DNA of 64,000 nt from an uncultured Vampirovibrio sp. (GTDB taxonomy: Bacteria > Cyanobacteriota > Vampirovibrionia > Gastranaerophilales > Gastranaerophilaceae). Made by a program: the position numbers and the translations under genes. The stretch lies in assembly GCA_910584405.1 (NCBI GenBank), contig CAJUAL010000005.1, positions 62,001 to 126,000 on the forward strand, read 5' to 3'. Positions within the stretch are counted from its first letter, which is position 1. The number at the start of each line of letters is the position of its first letter. The notes under the pieces are model-generated. The model saw only the letters and a program-made list of their open reading frames with translations. It ran no database searches and was not told the DNA's origin. This document shows positions 42,901 through 51,813 of the stretch, piece after piece.

Positions 42901-45883
42901 TTTCGCCTTGAGTAGTGAAACCTGAACCGTTGTTGGTCATTTTCAGACCTTTTGCGTTAATATGAGAATTAGTACCTGTAGTGAAAGCCCCTGTACCGTT
43001 ATTTGTCATTGTTAACAAACCATCTGAGTTAGTAACGCTGCCGTTTACCGCAAAGTTACCTGCGCCTGTGGCATTGATAAATGTAGCGTCACCTGTGTTG
43101 TTAACTGATCCGCCAATAGTCATGTTACCTTTATTGTTTGTAAAATCAGCTTGACCAACGTTAACGATTTCGCCTTGCGTTGTGAAACCTGAGCCGTTGT
43201 TTGTCATAGTTAAACCATGAGCATTGATATGAGAATTAGTACCTGTAGTAAAAGCACCTGTACCATTATTTGTCATCGTTAACAAACCGTCTGAGTTAGT
43301 AACGTTACCATTTACGGCAAAACTTCTAGCTCCTACAGTATTAGTGAATGTTGCATTTCCTGTATTTGTAAAGTTACCACCGATAGTCATGTTACCTTTT
43401 TCGTTAGTAACAAGAGCTGTACCGATGTTAGTAACTGTTCCTGCTGTAGTTAAGCCGCCGTTACCTCTGTTTTCAATTGTTAAATCTTTGTTTGTATCAA
43501 TATTAGAGCCTGCTTTTGTGTTAAAAGCTCCTTTTTCATTTTTTAAAGTTAACTTACCGTTTCTGTTAGTGATATTACCTGTAACATCAAAGCCTGTACC
43601 GTTATTAACCATTGTAGTAACTCCGGTGTTTTTGAAGTTGCCGCCAACAGTTAATTTACCTGAATTATCAGAGTTAGTAACTTTTGTTGTCCCTGTGTTT
43701 TCAACAGTTCCGTCAAATGTCATATCACCTTCGCCGTTGTTTTCAAAATTTGCAACGCCTGATTTGTTTTGAATGTTAGAGTTAGCGCCTGTAGTAAATG
43801 AACCATTATTGTTAATGTAATCACCGTTAGTAGAGTTTGTGATGTTACCGTTTATAACAAGAGCAGAACCGTTGTTTTCCATTCTCAAACCATCAGTTGT
43901 AATTTGAGAACCTTCTGTTGTGGTAAATGCACCTTTGTGGTTTGTCATTGTTAATTTGTGATTTTTGTTAGTAATGTTACCCGTAACATCAAATGCTTCA
44001 CCATAGTTTGTCATAGCTGTAACACCATTATTAGTGAAGTTACCGCCAACGATTAATTTACCAGAATCTTTAGAGTTGATTACATTAGTGGTTCCAACAT
44101 TGTTAACTGTACCGCTAAATGCCATATCTCCGCTGCCATTATTTGTAAAGTTTGCAGTACCGGAAGTATTTTGTATTGTACCGCCGATATTGAAGTTCAC
44201 GCCATTGTTTTCAAAATAGCTGTCACTATTATTTGTGATATTACCACCAATAGTGAAGTCGCCTTGATTATTTGTGTATCGGCTGATACTTCTGCTGTCA
44301 ATGCCTCCATTAATAACAAATTCTGAACCATTGTTAGTCATTTCTAAACCATAAGCATTGATTTGAGAACCATTATTAGTAATAAATGCCCCAGAGCCGT
44401 CATTTGTCATTGTTAAGCTGCTACCAGCACCTGTGTTGTTAACTGTTCCGTTAACAGTGAAGTTCCCAGCTCCGGTATCATTAAGGAAAGTTGAGTTTCC
44501 TTCATTCGAGAAAGTTCCGCCAATGGTCATATTACCTGCTTGGTTAGTAACAGTTGCAACACCTTTATTTGAAATTGTTCCTGCTGTTTTAAGACCGCCA
44601 GCTCCGGTGTTTAACATAGTTAAATTACCGTTTTGATTGTTTATTGAACCTGCACTAACATTTAATCCGCCGCCAGCGTAGTTATTGATAGTAGTATTAC
44701 CTTGGGTGTTGGTAATGTTAGCGTTAATATTTAATTCACCAATGTTAGGGTTTCTTGTTGCAGTTTCTGTTCCTGCAAGAGCTCCGTTTTGGATTAGTAA
44801 TTCACCTTGATGATTAATTGTTCCGCCAACATTTGCACCTTTGTCACCGTAGTTAATAACTTTTAACTCTCCGGTGGTATCAATGTTGCCTGTAATATTT
44901 AATTTAGTATTTGTGTTACCGTTTGATGTGTCACTAATTGCCCAACCGGTTCCTGACATATCTATAGATGTTTGACCAGGTCCATTTAAAATTGTAGTTG
45001 TTCCGTTGTTTTTAATCTTTCCGGAAATATTTAAATCTCCGGTATTATTTTGTATATTAACAGTTCCGTTTTTGGCAATATTATATACATTACCTTGGAT
45101 ATTTGTTCCTACTGTTGTTGGTGAATAATTTCCAAAAGGTTCAGCTGTTTTAATAGTAATTGTTCCGTTAGCGTTTACAAAGTCGGTAGCATTAGAATAT
45201 GTACCGTTTACAATACTGTTAAACAATGCATCTGCACTTGATTTGTTTGTTACCATTTTTGATTGGTTAATACCTGAGATAACACCGCCAGCTTGTCCGA
45301 TATTAACAGTATTACCGGCTAAAGTAACATTTTCGACTGCTAAAACTTTACCGTTAATAGTAATTGGTCCGCCGTTTTGGTTGTATTTTATACCGCCATC
45401 AGCATATTTTTCAATAAAGTTAGTGCTACCTTTAAATTTATCATATTCCCTTGAGTCAGGGGTATAAACGCCTAAAGAACCAACATTAAGTACACCAGAA
45501 GCTCCGACTATCATACCGTTAGGTGAAACAAAAATGGCTTTACCATTGTAAAAATTACCATTTTTCATTGTGTTTACAATACCGTCAATTTGGATTTGAT
45601 TATCAACAAGGTTAACAAATGAACTTATTCCACTGTTATAAATGAGGTTAGCAATATCACCATTCTTTAATTGGAAATCTTGATAATTTCTGTATCCGAT
45701 ATTACCGTTAATGTAGTTTTCCGGATTAATATTATAAACACCGTTAGAGCCCGTTACACCGGTGATGTTAGTCGATGTTACGGCTCCTAATGCTCCAAGC
45801 ATTGTCGCTTGTTGAAGTACTAATGCTCCAGTGAGAAATGATGCGATTAATTTTCTGTTATTCTTTTTTCTACCGTTTCTCAT
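39902..45883 (-). CDS. giant haemagglutinin-type adhesin with C-terminal PilZ domain
   Basis: A 1993-aa protein. Start 45883 (MRNGRKKNNRK) has AAAGGA upstream and matches the paralogue's MRNRSRRLRR; ATG 45901 is the next alternative. A signal segment (LIASFLTGALVLQQ) is followed by a TPS/haemagglutination-type domain (about 35-165: GVYNINPENYINGNIGYRN, GKAIFVSPNGMIVGASGVLNVGSLGVY). Then come dozens of Asn/Gly/Thr repeats (TNNGTGN-type beta-helix rungs) to about 1780. A Gly/Pro linker and a PilZ domain end it (RQYMR near 1888, DVSRGG, KLLYLNILLE). It is expected to be exported as a long beta-helix; no TpsB (FhaC-like) gene is in the window. Confidence 0.85.
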   Translation of the reverse strand: MRNGRKKNNRKLIASFLTGALVLQQATMLGALGAVTSTNITGVTGSNGVYNINPENYINGNIGYRNYQDFQLKNGDIANLIYNSGISSFVNLVDNQIQIDGIVNTMKNGNFYNGKAIFVSPNGMIVGASGVLNVGSLGVYTPDSREYDKFKGSTNFIEKYADGGIKYNQNGGPITINGKVLAVENVTLAGNTVNIGQAGGVISGINQSKMVTNKSSADALFNSIVNGTYSNATDFVNANGTITIKTAEPFGNYSPTTVGTNIQGNVYNIAKNGTVNIQNNTGDLNISGKIKNNGTTTILNGPGQTSIDMSGTGWAISDTSNGNTNTKLNITGNIDTTGELKVINYGDKGANVGGTINHQGELLIQNGALAGTETATRNPNIGELNINANITNTQGNTTINNYAGGGLNVSAGSINNQNGNLTMLNTGAGGLKTAGTISNKGVATVTNQAGNMTIGGTFSNEGNSTFLNDTGAGNFTVNGTVNNTGAGSSLTMTNDGSGAFITNNGSQINAYGLEMTNNGSEFVINGGIDSRSISRYTNNQGDFTIGGNITNNSDSYFENNGVNFNIGGTIQNTSGTANFTNNGSGDMAFSGTVNNVGTTNVINSKDSGKLIVGGNFTNNGVTAMTNYGEAFDVTGNITNKNHKLTMTNHKGAFTTTEGSQITTDGLRMENNGSALVINGNITNSTNGDYINNNGSFTTGANSNIQNKSGVANFENNGEGDMTFDGTVENTGTTKVTNSDNSGKLTVGGNFKNTGVTTMVNNGTGFDVTGNITNRNGKLTLKNEKGAFNTKAGSNIDTNKDLTIENRGNGGLTTAGTVTNIGTALVTNEKGNMTIGGNFTNTGNATFTNTVGARSFAVNGNVTNSDGLLTMTNNGTGAFTTGTNSHINAHGLTMTNNGSGFTTQGEIVNVGQADFTNNKGNMTIGGSVNNTGDATFINATGAGNFAVNGSVTNSDGLLTMTNNGTGAFTTGTNSHINAKGLKMTNNGSGFTTQGEIVNVGQADITNNKGNLNLGGTVTNTGLGNYTNAATGDNFTISANLTNNGNGNYINNGQDFNINGTVKNTQDTAKFTNNGTGNMTFGGTVENTGTTEVLNSDKSGKLTVGGNFTNNGVTTMTNNGTGFDVTGRVTNNNGKLTMLNNRGEFNVKSGANVTANANLDMTNDSTEAFTIDGTVNGKTVTNITNNGSGLTVGTTGRVNGNGTTNITNNNGGLAVNGIVSGVGTTNVTNHGANGLTVNGAIDGTGVTTVKNTNGDLKVNNRGTITNRRGKLSLLNTNQNGGLYIYRGSKVHNEDNDTLISNNGAKGLNIEGEVENGRLLEITNEGTDAIRVSGTVHSVGDITMTNTGSKGIRIASTGQVNGDNNINVSNTIAKVSETSRTEGAVNVEGIINANNNLTINSTNGNLTLGHNNTANNLTAGKNINLTINDGSILNNGVERTLINAGGNLTMDVTNGTIGEPVRQTGLTNSTGIGPKAQGARDFTKSINAKVAGNVKAETKDAAKTGNDLVINYAAIDSNMNIDTIKADGRVILTVDDDFGNSNTAQGKHKYSMVNANKDGGTNVEGWGISLIADNNIGTKDNMITFIQTDAANHKMDALANNSIYLKENSFNAYGRDKEVTQNSVSTMIAREGDMYVEFAGNTKIDNITAEGDMTVITRGKNLEIENLGHIQDNSVTPADYFGPRHDGYEFDGRNDGQYKSDVLPNNVTVKALDINHNIRPTEELVDNGHEAWANSTVRIKNAVIDNGKMEIVADNIYANGIYAGFNKDGFTKKKDDSTNKITGVVDPDSFNIPVGKAVRPDDVTGTGRGETERNYYYPNGDGDETINGNTTTVDPDDGKVDGTPLVIVDGGGGDNPITPPPGPDDPNIIPDRQDGKMTWKKVDDNDVEAIDKRQYMRFGIAANEHPVMLEKTNNGIDQLLDVSRGGIAVTHSNKLKVGDVIPVHLTYADLDIKADVKVVTASQTRAGASFINLDKATANKLLYLNILLEDNTISFR
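42835..43368 (-). repeat. tandem 267-bp (89-aa) DNA repeat inside the adhesin
   Basis: The stretch starting TTTCGCCTTG at 42901 recurs at 43168, 267 bp later, with high identity over the following roughly 140 bases (both pass through GAGAATTAGTACCTGTAGT). The unit is 89 codons and stays in frame. The boundaries given are approximate. Weaker related copies occur elsewhere in the gene (for example around 42573, 43639 and 44043). Confidence 0.6.
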
Positions 45884-46022
45884 AATAATCAATCCTTTCA
45901 TTGACTTGCTTGCTCATCCTTTGCTGGCATGGTACTACTATACCATATATTGTTATTAACGGTCTTTTTTTTATAATATTTAACATTTTTGGGAAATTTT
46001 TACAAAACTTAACTTAAAATAA

Positions 46023-46050
46023 CAGGTAGATTAGTTATCTAATCTACCTG
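46023..46050 (-). terminator. hairpin terminator of the second adhesin
   Basis: Perfect 12-bp stem CAGGTAGATTAG-TTAT-CTAATCTACCTG, followed on the minus strand by TTATTTT. Confidence 0.75.
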
Positions 46051-46070
46051 CTACTATTATTAAGTTTTTA

Positions 46071-49000
46071 TTATCGTTTTGAGATATTATTTACATCATC
46101 AAGTATCATATTCAGGTATAATAATTGATTTGCAGTTGCTTGATCTAAGTTCACAAACATTGCACCTGCTCTGTTTGTTGTAGATGTTACGACTTTAACA
46201 TCAGCTTGGATATCAAGTCCGCCGTATGCAATATGGACAGGAATTACATCACCGACTTTTAGATTATTATTGTGGGTTACTGAGATTCCGCCTCTTGATA
46301 CATCCAGAAGCCCTTCAACTCCGTTTGCTCTTTCAATAGCTACAGGGTTTTGGTTATCAGAAACTCTGTATCTCATGAATTGACGTTTGTCGATTGAATC
46401 TACGCTGTTGTCAAGGATTTTTCTTTGAATATATGTTTGTTTGCCGTAATCATCGTCGTCTGAGTCTGCGTCGGCATCGGCATCAGCATCAGCGTCTGCG
46501 TCTGCGTCTGCGTCTGCATCAGCATCGGCATCGGCATCAGCATCAGCGTCAGCATCGGCATCGGCATCGGCATCAGCATCAGCGTCAGCGTCAGCATCAG
46601 CATCAGCGTCTGCGTCGGCGTCGGCGTCGGCGTCGGCATCAGCGTCTGCGTCGGCGTCTGCGTCGGCGTCGGCATCAGCGTCTGCATCAGCATCAGCATC
46701 GGCATCAGCATCAGCATCAGCATCAGCATCGGCATCAGCGTCAGCGTCAGCATCTGCATCTGCATCAGCGTCAGCATCAGCATCAGCATCTGCGTCAGCG
46801 TCTGCGTCAGCATCAGCGTCTGCATCAGCATCAGCGTCTGCGTCAGCGTCTGCGTCAGCATCAGCGTCTGCGTCAGCGTCAGCGTCTGCGTCAGCATCAG
46901 CGTCTGCGTCTGCATCAGCGTCTGCGTCTGCATCAGCGTCTGCGTCGCTATCTGTATCGTCTTCAATTTCTAAAGGTGTATCATCAACTACATCATCATC
47001 GTCGTCAACATCTGTTGAACCGTCAGAGAAGTCTCCGTCACCTTCGTGATAATAGTAGTTACGATCGTGTTCGTCATATCCTTCTTCGGTTACATCATCC
47101 GGTCTTACTGCATGTCCTGTCGGAATTTCTGATGCGCCTACAACTTTGTCTGTTGAATCATCAGCTTCTTTTGTATAACCTGTTTTACCGAAATCAACGT
47201 GAACTCCGTTTGCATAGATTTGATCAGCAGTAATATCCAATGTTCCGTTATCTAAGACTGCATGATTAACTCTTACAGTTGAATCTGCATCACCATAGTA
47301 TCCGTTTTCATCATAAGTTCCGTCTGGTCTTACGAACTTATTAATATCAAGGGCTTTTAATTCAACGTGGTTAGGAAGAGCTTCATCTCTGTAATCTTCA
47401 CCCATATAACCGCCGTCTTTTTGTCCTTGGTTACGTTCGCCGAAGTAATCTTTTGGAGTTACTGAAGGATCTTCGATATGTCCCAAGTTATTAATTGTAA
47501 GGTTTTTACCTCTTGTGACAACTTTTATATCGCCTTCTGCGGTGATGTTTTCAATGTAAGTATTTCCTGAGAATTCAACACCGATATCACCTTCTCTTGC
47601 AATCATATTGCAAACTTTATTTTCTGTGTATTTATCATCTAAACCTTTCATATAGATGTTTTCGTTAGCTAAAACATCCATACCGTAGTTAGCAGCATCA
47701 GTTTGGTTAAATGTAATTTTATTATCTTTTTCACCTACGCTGCCGTTAGAGATAAGTGAAATGCCCCAGCCTTCAACATTAGCTTTTGACGGATCAGTTG
47801 AAGCATTAACCATATTGTAGCGTTTTCCGTTGTTGTTATATCCGAAATCATCGTCAACGGTAAGAATTACTCTACCGTCAGCTTTGATGTGGTCAATATT
47901 CATATCAGAATCAATAGCTGCATAGTTAATAACTAAATCTTCAGGTTTTATAGCAGATTTTGTATTTTCGGTTGTAGCGTTTACTTTACCTTTGATATTA
48001 GCGTTAATTGATTTAGTAAAGTCGCGTGATCCGTCTTCTTTAGGTCCTACACCTGTACAACCTGAACCTTTACAAGCTCCTTGTTGAACAGCTTCACCGA
48101 TTGTTCCGTCAGTAACATTCATAGTTAAATTGCCGGCAGCTTTTAATAAAGTCTTTTCAACACCGTAGTTTAAAATGTTACCGTCAACCACAACGATTTT
48201 AATATCGTTGCCTGCAGTGATGTAGTTATTATTTTCGGTATTATCACCGATTACAACATTACTGTTTTTGTTGTCAATGTTAACGTTTTTACCGGCATTA
48301 ACTAAACCCTTAACGTTAACACCGCCTTTACCTGTATTGGTAATATTGATGTTATCAGTAGAATTAACTCTGCCTGTGCTGTTTAAGTTAATTCCGCCGT
48401 TAGTATTTACAAGGTTAACATTATTTTCTTGACCTTTGATTGTACCGTTAATATCAAAGTTCGTACCGTTGTTGGTCATTGTTAATTCTGAGTTTGATGT
48501 ATCTACTGTTCCGTTAACTTTTAATATGCCGCCGTTATTTGTAATTGTTGTATTGGCACTGTCTTTATCAGAATCTTCAACATTGACTTTTGAATTATTA
48601 TTTGTAATATTTCCGTTAATTTCAAAATTACCTTTGTTATTAGTCATTGTTAATTTTGATTTAGCACTGTTATCAGAAGAGGTTACTGTTCCGTCTACGA
48701 CAAATCCGCCTTCCCCGTTATTAACAAATTCAGCTTCGTTAAGGTATTTGAAAATGCCTTCTTCTCCAACTGTTAATGCGCCTGCTTCGTTTCTTACGTC
48801 GGCATCTTTTGTATTAACTTTACCGTTAATAGTCAGTCCGTCAGCACCTGTATTTAACATTGTAAGCTTTTCGCCATTATTTATGGTGCCGTTTTCGGTT
48901 ACATTTAAGCCGCCGTCAGCATAGTTATTAATAGTTGTGTTTCCGGTGTTGTTGATATCTCCTGAAATTGTTAGAGCATCAATACCCGGGTTATATTGCG

Positions 49001-50162
49001 AACCGTATTGTCCCGGAACTCCGTTTTGAACAAATAATGTTCCGTCATTGTTAACAGTTCCTGAAATGTTCATACCTTTTGTTCCGTTGTTGTAAATATT
49101 TAATTCACCTTTAGTGTCAACAGTTCCAGAAATATTTACGCCTGAGTTACGGTCAATTTCATAAGTATAAGATTTTCCGTCATCCCAAATTGTTACGGTA
49201 CCTGTTGTAGGTACATTTGAAATATCTGTTTTTCCGTTGTTTCTTACTGTACCTGAAATATTCAAATCGCCCCAGTCATTATCTAAGTATAAACGACCGT
49301 TTGCGTTAGAAACTTCGCCGGAAATATTCATTCCGTTAGCGCCGATATTTTGAATTGTTGTATTACCTGTACCAAAGTTTTTAACGGTACCAGCAATGTC
49401 AATTCCGCCCGGTCCGTTGTAACCTTGTTCTGCAATAATTGAGATGTTACCGTTGTTGCTTGCAAAAGAGTTTGCAGTATTAATATTATCAGTATTAACT
49501 AATTGGTTAAATAAAGCTTCAGCTTGGTTATTTGTAGTCATTTGAGCCATTTTTGTTTCGTTAATACCTGCAAATACACCTGCACCTTTAGCTATATTAA
49601 CTTCTCCAGAGTGGATTTTAATATCATTTGCCGCAAATACTTTACCATTGATAGTTACTTCGCCGCCTTTGTTAAAGTTAGCTAAAGTGTCTAAATCTGC
49701 GCTCGGGTTACTTTTATAAGCATTATATTTTGCGTTGCTTGGTGTATAAACGCCTAAAGAACCAACGTTTAATACCCCGGAAGCTCCGACAATCATTCCG
49801 TTTGGTGAAACAAATATTGCTTTACCGTTGTAGAATTTGCCATCTCTCATAGTATTTATCAAACCATTGATATTAATTTGGTTATCTACAAGGTTTACAA
49901 ATGTTTCAACATTATTTGCTCCGTATTTATAAATAAGGTTTGCGATATCACCTTCTGACAAATTAAAGTTTGTATATTTTCTGTATCCAATATTTGTACC
50001 GTTAATAATTGCAGTCGGGTCAATATTGTATACCCCGTTATTGCCAGTTACTCCTGAAATTTCAGTCGCTACAACAGATAATAGCATTGTTTGGTGAGAT
50101 AAGAATAATGTAGTAAGAGTTGCTGCCATTATTCTTCTTAAGCGTCTGCTGCGATTTCTCAT
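46071..50162 (-). CDS. haemagglutinin-type adhesin with (Asp-Ala)80 stalk and PilZ domain
   Basis: A 1363-aa paralogue of the adjacent giant protein. Signal segment (MRNRSRRLRRIMAATLTTLF), TPS-type domain (GVYNIDPTAIINGTNIGYRK, GKAIFVSPNGMIVGASGVLN), Asn/Thr/Gly beta-helix repeats to about 1060, an (Asp-Ala)80-Asp tract at residues 1073-1233, then a PilZ domain (RQFMR near 1257, DVSRGG, LLYLNMIL). The DA tract occupies the place where the paralogue has a short Gly/Pro linker. It may act as a charged stalk. AAAGGA lies before the start. The two genes share a fold and order but have separate terminators. Confidence 0.85.
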   Translation of the reverse strand: MRNRSRRLRRIMAATLTTLFLSHQTMLLSVVATEISGVTGNNGVYNIDPTAIINGTNIGYRKYTNFNLSEGDIANLIYKYGANNVETFVNLVDNQININGLINTMRDGKFYNGKAIFVSPNGMIVGASGVLNVGSLGVYTPSNAKYNAYKSNPSADLDTLANFNKGGEVTINGKVFAANDIKIHSGEVNIAKGAGVFAGINETKMAQMTTNNQAEALFNQLVNTDNINTANSFASNNGNISIIAEQGYNGPGGIDIAGTVKNFGTGNTTIQNIGANGMNISGEVSNANGRLYLDNDWGDLNISGTVRNNGKTDISNVPTTGTVTIWDDGKSYTYEIDRNSGVNISGTVDTKGELNIYNNGTKGMNISGTVNNDGTLFVQNGVPGQYGSQYNPGIDALTISGDINNTGNTTINNYADGGLNVTENGTINNGEKLTMLNTGADGLTINGKVNTKDADVRNEAGALTVGEEGIFKYLNEAEFVNNGEGGFVVDGTVTSSDNSAKSKLTMTNNKGNFEINGNITNNNSKVNVEDSDKDSANTTITNNGGILKVNGTVDTSNSELTMTNNGTNFDINGTIKGQENNVNLVNTNGGINLNSTGRVNSTDNINITNTGKGGVNVKGLVNAGKNVNIDNKNSNVVIGDNTENNNYITAGNDIKIVVVDGNILNYGVEKTLLKAAGNLTMNVTDGTIGEAVQQGACKGSGCTGVGPKEDGSRDFTKSINANIKGKVNATTENTKSAIKPEDLVINYAAIDSDMNIDHIKADGRVILTVDDDFGYNNNGKRYNMVNASTDPSKANVEGWGISLISNGSVGEKDNKITFNQTDAANYGMDVLANENIYMKGLDDKYTENKVCNMIAREGDIGVEFSGNTYIENITAEGDIKVVTRGKNLTINNLGHIEDPSVTPKDYFGERNQGQKDGGYMGEDYRDEALPNHVELKALDINKFVRPDGTYDENGYYGDADSTVRVNHAVLDNGTLDITADQIYANGVHVDFGKTGYTKEADDSTDKVVGASEIPTGHAVRPDDVTEEGYDEHDRNYYYHEGDGDFSDGSTDVDDDDDVVDDTPLEIEDDTDSDADADADADADADADADADADADADADADADADADADADADADADADADADADADADADADADADADADADADADADADADADADADADADADADADADADADADADADADADADADADADADADADADADADADADADADADADADADADADADADADADSDDDDYGKQTYIQRKILDNSVDSIDKRQFMRYRVSDNQNPVAIERANGVEGLLDVSRGGISVTHNNNLKVGDVIPVHIAYGGLDIQADVKVVTSTTNRAGAMFVNLDQATANQLLYLNMILDDVNNISKR
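46464..46946 (-). repeat. 483-bp hexanucleotide tract coding for (Asp-Ala)80-Asp
   Basis: By codon register, 161 residues alternate Asp and Ala with no break, flanked by Ser-Asp on both sides. Units are GAY-GCN hexamers whose third positions vary (gca/gcg/gct choices differ between units), so the DNA is degenerate while the protein is invariant. The tract also opens long spurious frames on both strands. Confidence 0.9.
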
Positions 50163-50214
50163 ATTAAAATCCTTTCATAACGTTATATAAATCTATTTAT
50201 TATCGATAAAATCC

Positions 50215-50237
50215 GGCTAGATAATCTTATTCTAGCC
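50215..50237. promoter_or_regulatory. inverted repeat upstream of the second adhesin
   Basis: GGCTAGA (50215-50221) and TCTAGCC (50231-50237) form perfect 7-bp arms around TAATCTTAT, about 55 bp before the adhesin start. It may be an operator or hairpin; no terminator T-run follows. The rest of the 190-bp gap to the flippase gene shows no clear feature. Confidence 0.35.
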
Positions 50238-50351
50238 CAAGCACACTGTAAAATGTGGATTTGTTACTTTTTTTTAAGCCATGTCACATCATGACCTTAT
50301 AAAATATATAACGTTTGAAAAAAAATAAAATTGCTAACAATACATCAATTG

Positions 50352-51809
50352 TTAAGATTTCTTAATAATTAATTTTTTCGCTGTAACATAATACAGGACA
50401 TAGAAAATAACTAAAATTAACAACATTTGTAGCTTAGCAGGGATATGTAAGTTGTATATCTTGAATGCATACAAAATACATCCTGTTGGTATAGCTGAAA
50501 TAATCATTTTTGTAGCAGTGTTTGTCGGAAATTTTATGTTAAGATTTGGTAACACAATTATAATACTTAACAAAAAGTATAAGAAATTTGCGCTAAATGT
50601 TGCAATACCAACTCCGATTAATCCAAATTTCGGAATCAGAACGAAGTTTAAAACAACCCCGATTATTCCTGAGATTACTTTGATAATAAATTCAAGATGA
50701 GTTTTATTAGCAAGGTGGTATTGAAGTGTTGTGTAATCTGTCATCGAAAGGAAAAATACCCCGAAAGCGAAAAATGGTACAAGTTTGCAGGCTTCGTACA
50801 TTTTAGGGTTTGCTACAAACATGTGGGTGTATTCTACGCTATATAAAGACATGACGGTTATTACAGGCAACGCTACAAGGATGTAATATCCTAAAAATCT
50901 TGATATAATCGGTCTTACATCAATTTTGCCTTCGTAAAGATTGATAATTCTCGGAATTGCCGCAACTGTAATCATTGCAAACAAAGTCATCAATATAGGT
51001 AAAGTTAATCCGTAACCGACACCTACTAATGCGGCTTTCGAAAATCCGCTTATGCTGTTCATGATGAATTTGTTACTTTGGGTTATAATCCACGCGCTAA
51101 GTGAAGTTGCAGCTATCGGAATGCCGTATTTCATAATAGGTAATATAAATTTCCATTCAATTTTTTGGAATTTAAAAATCTTTAAAATTTCACTTTGGTA
51201 TAGGAGTAAAATGTCTATAAGTGATATAGATACGCCCATTGCAAGTAAAATTGAGGCTGCTCCTAAGTTGAAAAATTTTGCAAAAAATACAGCCAAAAAT
51301 ATTGTTGCAAATTGATTAAGAATTGTAGTTAAAGAGTAGGATATTGATTTTAGCTGTGCTCTTAGAATTTGTGACAGCAACGCTCTTACCGCAACAGGAA
51401 TTATAAGTAAAAGTACTGATAAAAAGTACTTAAACGGTACATGGAAAAAACTGTAAAGACTGTCTTTGAATATGAATGAGATAGCAAACATTAACAGCAT
51501 GTTAATTGTCAAAATAGTAACCAATGTTGTTAAGTATTTTGGCAAATCTTCACTGATTTGGTGATGTCTGAAAAATCTCAAACCTGAAAGTCCTACCCAG
51601 TCGGAAAAAATTATACAAAGAAAAGACAGCATTGCAATTGAGATTGTATATAATCCGTATTGTTCTTGTGAGAATAAACTTGTATAAATCGGTACTGTTA
51701 TAACATTACCAAGCATTCCGCACAGTTTAGACGGTGCATATTTAATCATATCCGTAAATATGCCCTTAACTTCTTTTTCTTCCAACTCTTTATTTTCTAT
51801 ATATTCCAT
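50352..51809 (-). CDS. polysaccharide flippase (Wzx/MurJ-like superfamily)
   Basis: A 485-aa protein with about 12-14 predicted membrane helices, of the polysaccharide transporter/flippase (PST) type. The N-terminal GNVITVPIYTSLFSQEQYGLYTI is the classic start of O-antigen flippases. It would flip lipid-linked oligosaccharides across the inner membrane. No glycan gene cluster is adjacent. It starts 4 nt after rimO ends; the preceding gene's GGAGAAATAGG may provide the ribosome binding site, so the two are coupled. Confidence 0.85.
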   Translation of the reverse strand: MEYIENKELEEKEVKGIFTDMIKYAPSKLCGMLGNVITVPIYTSLFSQEQYGLYTISIAMLSFLCIIFSDWVGLSGLRFFRHHQISEDLPKYLTTLVTILTINMLLMFAISFIFKDSLYSFFHVPFKYFLSVLLLIIPVAVRALLSQILRAQLKSISYSLTTILNQFATIFLAVFFAKFFNLGAASILLAMGVSISLIDILLLYQSEILKIFKFQKIEWKFILPIMKYGIPIAATSLSAWIITQSNKFIMNSISGFSKAALVGVGYGLTLPILMTLFAMITVAAIPRIINLYEGKIDVRPIISRFLGYYILVALPVITVMSLYSVEYTHMFVANPKMYEACKLVPFFAFGVFFLSMTDYTTLQYHLANKTHLEFIIKVISGIIGVVLNFVLIPKFGLIGVGIATFSANFLYFLLSIIIVLPNLNIKFPTNTATKMIISAIPTGCILYAFKIYNLHIPAKLQMLLILVIFYVLYYVTAKKLIIKKS

Positions 51810-51813
51810 ATTC

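Noticed and set aside
46464..46946. Possible CRISPR or satellite array
   Set aside because: The period is 6 bp within an open frame, without spacers or a palindromic repeat.
46400..46966. Minus-strand frame of Thr, Gln, Leu and Met (188 codons)
   Set aside because: Alternative frame of the same Asp-Ala tract; no independent start signal.
46394..47233. Long plus-strand open frame rich in His, Arg, Gln and Leu (279 codons)
   Set aside because: It is the antisense of the GAY-GCN hexamer tract; low complexity, no ribosome binding site.
39334..50351. A TpsB (FhaC-like) transporter gene near the adhesins
   Set aside because: No Omp85/FhaC-like gene found in the window; the partner, if any, is elsewhere.
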